A DNA stretch of 11,298 nt, from the NCBI GenBank assembly GCA_027051265.1, contig JALTZH010000180.1, forward strand, positions 1 through 11,298, given 5' to 3'. Both the position numbers and the translations under genes were made by a program. Below are positions 5,731 to 11,298 of this stretch, piece by piece. Within the stretch, counting starts at the first letter, position 1, and the number at the start of each line of letters is the position of its first letter. The notes beneath the pieces are model-generated. The model was not told where the DNA came from. It did no database searches and worked only from the letters and a program-made list of their open reading frames with translations. Source of the DNA: an archaeon (GTDB lineage: Archaea; Hydrothermarchaeota; Hydrothermarchaeia; JALTZZ01; JALUTC01).

Positions 5731-6503
5731 AAAATAATGTTAATTTTAAGTATATATTTGAAGATGTAAAAAAATATTATAAAAAGTTTAACAAAAAAGT
5801 AATTCCAAAAAGAAAACCGAAAGATTTTCGTACCTATATATTTCAATCGAAAAATAATGGTTTAAATCCTATTATAGGTGAGATTAAATTCTGTTCACCA
5901 AAAGGAAGAATAAGAGAGTATGAAGACGTTAAGAAAATAGCTTTGGATTATATCTCAGCTGGTGTATGTGGAATCTCAGTATTAACAGAAAGAAAATACT
6001 TCTGTGGAGACCTTTCTTATCTAAAAGAAGTATCGGAAATATCTACCGTGCCGGTATTAAGAAAAGATTTTATATTTGATAAATCACAAATAGTTGAAGC
6101 TTATTATTATGGTGCAGATAGCGTGCTAATTATTTCAAGCTTTTTCAGTGAATCCAATCTCAGAGAATTGATTGCGACGTGTAGATATTATGGAATGGAA
6201 CCAATTGTTGAAGTGCATTCGGAAAACGATGTGATAAAATCCTATAACTGTGATGCTAAAATTATTCTAATTAACAACAGAGATAAAGATACGTTAGATA
6301 TAGATTTAAGAAGAACGGAATATTTATCCAAAGTCATAGATAATTATTATCATGAGGTTACAAAGATATCGGCTTCAGGAATATCATCCCTAAAAGATTT
6401 GAGATATGTTTTAAAATATGCGGATGCTGCACTAATAGGAACACGTTTCATGAAAGAGAACAATCTAAGAAGTGTTGTTGAAAAATTCGTTCGCAATTTA
6501 TGA
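5727..6503 (+). CDS. trpC: Indole-3-glycerol phosphate synthase
   Basis: A 258-aa (beta/alpha)8 enzyme that closes and decarboxylates CdRP to indole-3-glycerol phosphate, the fourth step to tryptophan. Family residues are in place: E52 and K54 in GEIKFCSPKG, F92 in LTERKYFCGD, K113 in LRKDFI (the general acid), E162 in PIVEVH, N183 and R185 in INNRD, S217 in the phosphate-binding turn and the final IGTRFM. Two deviations: the motif usually written SESGI/AESGI reads SASGI here, so the glutamate (E210 of the Sulfolobus enzyme) is Ala216, and the loop after K54 reads SPKG where SPSKG or SPSG is common. There is no TrpF fusion. It overlaps the upstream wHTH gene by ATGA and is convergent with the DUF123 gene 18 bases away. 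Identity is firm; full activity is probable but the Ala216 change deserves note. Confidence 0.93.
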   Translation: MKNNVNFKYIFEDVKKYYKKFNKKVIPKRKPKDFRTYIFQSKNNGLNPIIGEIKFCSPKGRIREYEDVKKIALDYISAGVCGISVLTERKYFCGDLSYLKEVSEISTVPVLRKDFIFDKSQIVEAYYYGADSVLIISSFFSESNLRELIATCRYYGMEPIVEVHSENDVIKSYNCDAKIILINNRDKDTLDIDLRRTEYLSKVIDNYYHEVTKISASGISSLKDLRYVLKYADAALIGTRFMKENNLRSVVEKFVRNL

Positions 6504-6521
6504 TATTTTATTATAAACCGT

Positions 6522-6935
6522 TTAACAAAATAGAACACGATATGTTATATTTAATTTCCTTAGACATTCCTCTATACTTTTTTTCATCGTTGATAAATTT
6601 TCGGAATAAAATAAATGCGTATTACATCTGTTTAAGTTACATTTGAATTCTTTAATGGGTTTTAGATTCACGTTTCTTGCTATTTCACAACAGATTTCAT
6701 TACTTGTGAACGTATAGTAAATGAGTTTTGCTTTAAAGTTGTTTAAGATAAAATCCATATACCATTGTTTTCCTTTTCTTTTAGAAAATAATCTGGATAA
6801 TTTCTTAAACAAATCTTTTTTCGCATAGTCCATGAAAGCGTAATATCCGGGTTTAAATTTTATTCTACCATATTTACCTACGTTTAATTCACGTTCCTTA
6901 TTATTATATGCTACCAAAATATAAACACCCATCAT
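6522..6935 (-). CDS. DUF123 (GIY-YIG-like, Uri-family) protein
   Basis: A 137-aa stand-alone DUF123 protein, a domain related to GIY-YIG nucleases and also found fused to endonuclease III in some archaea. Seen: GVYILV at 3-8, GRIKFKPGYYAFMDYA at 23-38 (the usual FPAGWYAYVGSA position), KQWYMDFIL at 56-64 (usual HWHIDYLL), CEIAR at 83-87 and CNLNRCNTHLFY at 99-110 (usual CxCxSHLF). Cysteines 99 and 104 and H107 keep the conserved C-terminal pattern. Biochemical role is unsettled; nuclease activity is predicted, not shown, for this branch. The first ATG (6935) overlaps the TGA of the upstream 746-aa gene and a second ATG follows directly; GGAGG (6947-6943) about 8 bases upstream serves them. 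Translation is therefore coupled to the membrane protein. Confidence 0.87.
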   Translation of the reverse strand: MMGVYILVAYNNKERELNVGKYGRIKFKPGYYAFMDYAKKDLFKKLSRLFSKRKGKQWYMDFILNNFKAKLIYYTFTSNEICCEIARNVNLKPIKEFKCNLNRCNTHLFYSENLSTMKKSIEECLRKLNITYRVLFC

Positions 6936-9172
6936 CGTCTAATCCTCCTTAATAATTTTCTAACATCCTCTTCTCTCATTCCTAATTTATCGGCCAAATC
7001 TTTTATTGTAGGTTTTAAACCTTTTCTTTTATACAGTATGAGTAAATTTTTAATAGCTCGGATTTTTTCATCCTCTCTTTTCTTTCTAAAAAATCTTAAA
7101 ACTAAAGAAATTATAGGTAGAGTAAGGATAGATAATAACAATATTGGATTATATTTTGGTTCCAAATAAAGTTCGACAGCATTGGTATATTGCTTGAAGC
7201 CATTGTAGATTAGAGTAGCGTTTGGTAATATTACTCTTTTCTTTCTAAACGTGAACAACCCATCCTTAGCTTCAATGATATAAACATACGTGTAATTGTC
7301 TTTAGGTAGAAGTAAAATTTCAGCTGATAAATTTCCTTGTACAACTTTAAAATCTTCAGGAATCGTGTCATTTAACTTAAGTTTTAAAAATCCTTTTCTC
7401 ACCGTTATATTTGTTACAATGTTTATATAAACTTTAAGACGATCTCCATATTTAACTCTATTTTTTTCTACGTATTTTTTGACCATTATATTTGGTTTAT
7501 ACACTTTCGTTTCAGTTTTTTTAACTATCGTATTAGTTATAGTATCGTTTAGATTTAGTTCTAAAGATTTAGTTATATTATATAGTATGTTATCATAAGA
7601 GTACTTTAATTGTGCAATAATCCTTCCTTTTTTACCTATAAATTTAAGTTTAATATAATATATATCTTTAACTTTTAAATTTTTATAGACACGTTCAACA
7701 GATCCATCTCTAAACTTCAAATTCCTCAGAAAAACTCTTAAATTCAAATCTTTAACTTTAATTTTTTCATCCTGTTTCCTTAGAATCTTTATGTTTAGAC
7801 TCTCATTTTTATATGATATATTAAAGTCATAAATTTTTATTAAATTTATTATATATACTTTTTTATGTAGTATCTTATTAAGATCTTTATAAAATATTAC
7901 AACGTTAATATCCCCTTCAGAAATGTTTAAACGTATATAATCTTTAATAGAATTGTTTGGTTCCAAAATATTATACTCTTTTACAAAAGAGTTCGTACTG
8001 TATATGAATTTAATTTTTACATCAAATGCTTTACCATCACCGATGTTTTCCAAAGTATAATTGATTGTAGATTTGTTGTTTTCTACTGTTACTTTATAGC
8101 TGAATTTAATCTCCGGTAATTTTACACGAGATTTCTCAAACAGAATGAGTTTATTATCGGTAATAATTACCAAATCATCATCTACAAAATCTTTATCCAA
8201 ATCTATGTTGAGTATTAGTTCTATTGGTAAATTTATATAAAAGTTATCAAGCATGTTTAATTTGTTATCAAAAACATATATATTATTCTTTGTAACAATA
8301 TAGTATCCAACAAATTCATTCATCGAATAAACGTTTAAAACTTTAATTATGCTTTCATTAAACTCAAGTATCTTTTTTAGAGAAGATATTCCGTTTTCAT
8401 ATTCAACCTTGTAAATTTCTTTATCTCTAATAACAAGAAGATCATCAAAAAAGGAATCATCATCGAAGTTTGCTTTTGATATGATGTTTGCATTTTTGAA
8501 TTCTATTTTGTCAACAATATCTCCAACTTTATCTATTACTATGATCTCGTTCTCTAAGCATATTGCTAAATAATTTTCAAAGGAATCTTCGTTATAATCA
8601 AATGTAGTTACACATCTCACATTTCCTTTTAATGTTTTATTCCATATTTCTCTGAAAAAGCCATCTCCTAATTTAATTGTGGAAATCTTTGAAATCTTCT
8701 TTTTAGGGTTGTTTTTAATTATTACTAAATGATCATATTTCTTATTTTCTCCAAAATCTACCAATATAAGAAAATCTGCATTACTATAATCTTTACTATA
8801 TGTTGCAACATATAAAGTTTCAGGTGGTGATTTTTCCCAATCTTTATATAGCATGACTTCATCTCTTATAGAATATAATCTAACAAAGAGAAGATAATCT
8901 TTATCAGTCATTATCAAAAAATCTCTAAATGCTTCAAATCCCACTAGATTTGTAATCTTACTTCTCCCCTTTATCTTAAAAATTTTTTCCAAATAGTTGT
9001 ATTCAATCTTATATGCAACGATCTCTTTATTCTTTATTACGACAAATATATAGTCCTTATATTTATATAAACCCGTAATTTTTTCATCAAATATCCTCTT
9101 ATCTGTTAGTTTAAAACCATTTACCACTGTTATAATAAGCATCAATATAAGAATTATTGGAGAAATTCTCAT
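6932..9172 (-). CDS. Membrane-anchored protein with large extracytoplasmic part and cytoplasmic HTH tail
   Basis: A 746-aa protein I cannot assign to a named family. Residues 1-19 are a signal peptide or N-terminal anchor (ISPIILILMLIITVV). Residues about 25-350 look like a beta-propeller-type repeat region; three segments share an acidic, FG-GAP-like pattern: DYNEDSFENYLAI (192-204), NFDDDSFFDDLLVI (235-248) and DLDKDFVDDDLVII (324-337). Residues about 355-445 resemble a CARDB-type beta domain and about 565-645 a DUF11-like domain (VKYGDRL, VTNIT, NDTIPEDFKVVQGNLS). There are more than ten N-x-S/T sequons, fitting a glycosylated surface protein. A membrane helix spans 676-695, followed by RKKR (positive-inside), and the last 45 residues form a helix-turn-helix (TIKDLADKLGMREEDVRKLLRR). 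Topology suggests an outside sensor with DNA-binding tail. The ATG at 9172 is chosen for the signal peptide; no ribosome site is seen. Confidence 0.8.
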   Translation of the reverse strand: MRISPIILILMLIITVVNGFKLTDKRIFDEKITGLYKYKDYIFVVIKNKEIVAYKIEYNYLEKIFKIKGRSKITNLVGFEAFRDFLIMTDKDYLLFVRLYSIRDEVMLYKDWEKSPPETLYVATYSKDYSNADFLILVDFGENKKYDHLVIIKNNPKKKISKISTIKLGDGFFREIWNKTLKGNVRCVTTFDYNEDSFENYLAICLENEIIVIDKVGDIVDKIEFKNANIISKANFDDDSFFDDLLVIRDKEIYKVEYENGISSLKKILEFNESIIKVLNVYSMNEFVGYYIVTKNNIYVFDNKLNMLDNFYINLPIELILNIDLDKDFVDDDLVIITDNKLILFEKSRVKLPEIKFSYKVTVENNKSTINYTLENIGDGKAFDVKIKFIYSTNSFVKEYNILEPNNSIKDYIRLNISEGDINVVIFYKDLNKILHKKVYIINLIKIYDFNISYKNESLNIKILRKQDEKIKVKDLNLRVFLRNLKFRDGSVERVYKNLKVKDIYYIKLKFIGKKGRIIAQLKYSYDNILYNITKSLELNLNDTITNTIVKKTETKVYKPNIMVKKYVEKNRVKYGDRLKVYINIVTNITVRKGFLKLKLNDTIPEDFKVVQGNLSAEILLLPKDNYTYVYIIEAKDGLFTFRKKRVILPNATLIYNGFKQYTNAVELYLEPKYNPILLLSILTLPIISLVLRFFRKKREDEKIRAIKNLLILYKRKGLKPTIKDLADKLGMREEDVRKLLRRIRR

Positions 9173-9253
9173 AAAACATATCTAAAATCATGAAATCATG
9201 CCTTTTTTGTGTAGATATCTTGTTTTCATAAATAAATAATTCATTCTATTGAA
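9173..9253 (-). promoter_or_regulatory. Probable promoter of the membrane-anchored HTH gene with 12-bp inverted repeat
   Basis: The 81-base gap after hisC reads ATTATTTATTTATG on the minus strand (9240-9227), a weak TATA-like box that would start transcription near 9206. The interrupted palindrome CATGA-TT-TCATG (9200-9189) lies just downstream, between start site and ATG, where a repressor could bind. The gap is also short enough for read-through from hisC. Weak evidence, stated as possible. Confidence 0.35.
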
Positions 9254-10351
9254 TTAAGAAGATTTTGTACATATCATGTTCATGATCTCTTCAAGTGTTT
9301 TTATAAAAAGTTCCATATCATATCTCTTACCAATAGTAACTCTTAAATAATTTACATTTAATCCAAAACTCTCACAGGTCCTAATGATTATACCTCTTTT
9401 TAACAATTCTCTATAGATTATATTACCCTTACCATTTAAGGATTTTATCAAAATAAAATTTGCTTCAGATTTAAACGGTTTAATTCCTCTAATGTTCTTT
9501 AATCTTTCATAAACGTATTGCCTTGTCTTAATTATTTCCCTTATTATATTTTTATAATAATTTTCATAATTCCTAATTGCTATTGCTCCAATTTTTTGTG
9601 CTAAAGAATTAACGTTGAAAGGCAATTTAGCACGATTTAAGTAATCTATAACTTTAGGATCAGCAACGATATACCCGAGCCTTATTCCAGCAAGTCCAAA
9701 TGCTTTGGAGAATGTTCTTAAACATATTATGTTCTCATATGATTTCACCAGTTTTGTATAAGTTTTGCTTGCGAATTCTGCATAAGCTTCATCCAATACT
9801 ATTATAGAGTCGAGGTTTAATAATTCGTTTAGAAAGTCTTCCTCAATAACATTTCCCGTTGGATTGTTAGGAGTACATACGATTATTAATTTTGGTTTCA
9901 TTTTTTTAACAGCATTAGAGATATCTTTTGGATATTCAAAGGAACTTTCCTTTTCAATGAGATTTATTTTTATAACTTTTGCACCATATATCTTAGAAAG
10001 TATCTCGTATAGTGAGAAAGTTGGGGTAAATATTAGAACGCTATCGTTTTTTTCTATAAATCCTTTAAATATTAAATCCAATCCTTCATCAGAACCATTT
10101 GTAATCAAGATGTTCTCTTTGTTCAATTTTATAAATTTAGAAATTTCGTTTAATAACTCTGAAGGATGTTCATCTGGATATATATTTAAATTTTTATAAT
10201 TTTTTAAAAAATCATATATCTCATTACATGCAGGATAAGGATTTTCATTCGAAGATAGTTTTATTACATTTATAGGTTTATCCACTTTAGATTTTCCTGG
10301 TATATAAATTTTTGATTGCAATATATTCTTCTTAAAAAATTTTTCAATCAT
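9254..10351 (-). CDS. hisC: Histidinol-phosphate aminotransferase
   Basis: A 365-aa PLP aminotransferase that converts imidazole-acetol phosphate and glutamate to histidinol phosphate, in histidine synthesis. Seen: LSSNENPYP (32-40), the HisC/CobD signature near the N-terminus; TNGSDEGLDL (84-93); the PNNPTGN loop (161-167); D187 and Y190 of LDEAYAEF; the PLP lysine K216 in RTFSKAFGLAGIRLGY; R224; LPFNVNSLAQ (243-252); SEANFI; and the substrate arginine R337 in YLRVTIG. The LPFNVNS segment separates HisC from AspC-type enzymes such as the one at 2648. Length is normal. It starts 8 bases after the stop of the KH-domain gene, without a clear ribosome site, so it is likely translated from the same mRNA. 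No other his gene is in view. In some archaea HisC also serves other transaminations, which cannot be judged here. Confidence 0.93.
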   Translation of the reverse strand: MIEKFFKKNILQSKIYIPGKSKVDKPINVIKLSSNENPYPACNEIYDFLKNYKNLNIYPDEHPSELLNEISKFIKLNKENILITNGSDEGLDLIFKGFIEKNDSVLIFTPTFSLYEILSKIYGAKVIKINLIEKESSFEYPKDISNAVKKMKPKLIIVCTPNNPTGNVIEEDFLNELLNLDSIIVLDEAYAEFASKTYTKLVKSYENIICLRTFSKAFGLAGIRLGYIVADPKVIDYLNRAKLPFNVNSLAQKIGAIAIRNYENYYKNIIREIIKTRQYVYERLKNIRGIKPFKSEANFILIKSLNGKGNIIYRELLKRGIIIRTCESFGLNVNYLRVTIGKRYDMELFIKTLEEIMNMICTKSS

Positions 10352-10359
10352 GCTTGAAT

Positions 10360-10926
10360 CTAATCTTTTTTATATATTGCTTCATAAAATCTTCTCTCTC
10401 TTAATTCAAGAGCTTTTCTTTCCAGGAATCTATAGACACTAGCATGAGATTTTCCTTCAGCCAACATTAGGATACCTTCTCTTGCAATTGAAACTTCTTC
10501 ATACTTTCCTATAATACTGACGGTTTTTCCATAGATAGCAAGATTAACGTTTAACGTATCTTCGAAGAATTTTCTGCATCTTCCTTTCTCTCCAATAATT
10601 CTTCCTCTTTGTCTTATCAATTCTTTTCTCGAAGAGACAATTTCAGATAAATCTATTATTTCAAGAACAAATTCATCGTTTAATAATTTAAACGCAACCC
10701 CTGGTGAAAATCCTCTCCCTATAGCTAAAACGATGTTCTTTGCTTTTAATGCGTTAAGAGCATGATCAGTATCATATATGATTTTTACAGAATTTTCTTT
10801 CTTATTTATTTCTAACTTTATTTTGAGTTCATTTTCTATTCTCTTCTTTACATCACCGTTTTTACCTATGAGTACAGGTATCCTTTCTTCAGGTATTTTT
10901 ACAACGATTTCGAAGAATTCTTTCAT
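10360..10926 (-). CDS. KH-domain RNA-binding protein, Pno1/Dim2-like ribosome biogenesis factor
   Basis: A 188-aa protein with two KH domains, matching the archaeal Pno1/Dim2 (Krr1-like) family, which binds near the 3' end of pre-16S rRNA and works with the Nob1 nuclease and aIF2 in small-subunit maturation. KH1 (about 5-65) carries the RNA-binding loop GKNG at 21-24 in VLIGKNGDVKKRIE. The family's linker IGRGFSPGVAFKLL is at 69-82. KH2 (about 95-160) carries GEKG at 112-115 in RGRIIGEKGRCRKFFED, followed by VNLAIYGKTVSIIG. The C-terminal helix (160-188) contains GKSHASVYRFLE, typical of the family. Both GxxG loops are intact. The gene starts at ATG 10926, is followed by hisC after 8 bases, and is preceded by a 113-base gap with an inverted repeat. 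In other archaea this gene often sits with RIO kinase and aIF1A genes; that context is absent here, although the upstream side is cut. Confidence 0.9.
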   Translation of the reverse strand: MKEFFEIVVKIPEERIPVLIGKNGDVKKRIENELKIKLEINKKENSVKIIYDTDHALNALKAKNIVLAIGRGFSPGVAFKLLNDEFVLEIIDLSEIVSSRKELIRQRGRIIGEKGRCRKFFEDTLNVNLAIYGKTVSIIGKYEEVSIAREGILMLAEGKSHASVYRFLERKALELRERRFYEAIYKKD

Positions 10927-11005
10927 ATCAAAAATAATAATAAAATAAAGATAAAGTAAAAGTTTTAGATAACGTTATATGTTTAATCAAGCAATTCTCT
11001 TTCAA

Positions 11006-11035
11006 TATCTTATACCTTTAATTATGTATAAGATA
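11006..11035. repeat. Perfect 10-bp inverted repeat after the DHH gene
   Basis: TATCTTATAC (11006-11015) and GTATAAGATA (11026-11035) are exact reverse complements around a 10-base spacer. The repeat begins 4 bases past the DHH gene's stop on the minus strand and lies about 80 bases before the KH gene. It can fold as an RNA hairpin at the 3' end of the DHH mRNA, or act as an operator for the KH-hisC unit. A smaller palindrome ATAACGTTAT is at 10969-10978. The rest of the 10927-11039 gap is AT-rich, without a clear TATA box. Confidence 0.6.
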
Positions 11036-11039
11036 ATAA

Positions 11040-11298
11040 TTATTTTATTTTAAATTCTTCAAAATGCTTGTTTAAAAATTTAATTAAATTTTCCAAATCT
11101 TTTTTATATATTAAACCACCTGCAGCTTCTGGATGACCTCCACCTCTAATTCCATATGTTTTTGAAAATTCCTCTATAGCACTTCCAACATCTATAACAT
11201 TACTTCTTAATGATATTTTTAACATGATGTCCTTCTTTTTAAATATTTTTTCAAGAATATTAAAATCTTTAGGTGAATAAACAAGAATAACCTTATCC
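11040..11298 (-). CDS. DHH/DHHA1-family phosphoesterase, C-terminal part, cut by window edge
   Basis: The open frame runs past the right edge; about 85 C-terminal residues are visible, starting DKVILVYSPKDF. An internal Met at 11225 is not the start. The signature is the DHHA1 substrate-binding motif RGGGHPEAAGG, preceded by MLKISLRSNVIDVGSAIEEFSKTYG split over residues that match the usual SxRS...DVGxxxxE pattern. DHH/DHHA1 proteins are Mn-dependent phosphoesterases: RecJ-like exonucleases, NrnA-type oligoribonucleases or cyclic-dinucleotide hydrolases. The catalytic DHH part lies outside the window, so the subfamily is open; an archaeal RecJ-like or NrnA-like enzyme is most likely. The 10-bp inverted repeat follows directly after its stop. 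Confidence 0.85.
   Translation of the reverse strand, partial: DKVILVYSPKDFNILEKIFKKKDIMLKISLRSNVIDVGSAIEEFSKTYGIRGGGHPEAAGGLIYKKDLENLIKFLNKHFEEFKIK

Noticed and set aside
5502-5846. Minus-strand frame opposite the wHTH gene and trpC start
   Set aside because: Shadow of two well-supported plus-strand genes; low-complexity hydrophobic product.
6680-6700. TTGTGAAAT on the minus strand, sharing nine bases with the repeat
   Set aside because: It lies inside the DUF123 coding sequence and the match does not extend further.
9864-10199. Plus-strand frame inside hisC
   Set aside because: Antisense to a clear PLP enzyme; no independent start signal.

Overview
The window is AT-rich (roughly 30% G+C by eye) and looks archaeal. 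Its genes include an archaeal-type KH-domain protein (Pno1/Dim2-like), a lone DUF123 GIY-YIG-like protein, an XRE-HTH/CBS regulator, a ferritin-VIT1 fusion and a DHH/DHHA1 phosphoesterase. Promoters carry TATA-like boxes about 25 bases before likely transcription starts, and GGAGG/GAGGT ribosome sites precede several genes. A low-GC, probably thermophilic, prototrophic archaeon is the best guess; the lineage cannot be fixed by eye.

Left part (1-3796, all minus strand). The N-terminal third of trpE (anthranilate synthase I) leaves the window at the left edge. Its reading frame does not join the well-placed ribosome site and ATG upstream of it; a single base separates the two. To its right is a tight three-gene operon read right to left: a class I PLP aminotransferase (TTG start), an unusual fusion of a CDIN1-like TPD nuclease domain with a DUF488 domain, and a rubrerythrin/ferritin-like domain fused to a VIT1/CCC1 metal-transport domain.

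Centre (3797-6503). A divergent promoter region separates the aminotransferase from an HTH-CBS regulator that looks leaderless. A small unrecognised winged-helix-type protein lies convergent to it. A 332-base intergenic region (4853-5184) then holds two near-identical 21-base direct repeats, each beside a TATA box. They precede an unrecognised winged-helix gene whose stop overlaps the start of trpC (indole-3-glycerol phosphate synthase), so the repeats are candidate operators for a trpC-linked regulator. The TrpC lacks the glutamate normally found in the SESG/AESG motif.

Right part (6522-11298, minus strand). In transcription order: the C-terminal part of a DHH/DHHA1 phosphoesterase (cut by the right edge), a 10-bp inverted repeat, the KH-domain ribosome-biogenesis protein, hisC, a 746-residue membrane protein with a large extracytoplasmic part and a cytoplasmic HTH tail, and a DUF123 protein translationally coupled to it.

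How the genes fit together: trpE, trpC, hisC and the aminotransferase are amino-acid biosynthesis genes, but they are scattered singly rather than grouped in trp or his operons. Three separate DNA-binding-type proteins (HTH-CBS, 86-aa wHTH, trpC-linked wHTH) and one membrane-anchored HTH protein give the window a high share of regulators. The most unusual items are the TPD-DUF488 fusion beside a metal transporter, the repeats with the wHTH-trpC pair, and the membrane-anchored regulator coupled to DUF123. No transposon, CRISPR array, tRNA or rRNA was seen.
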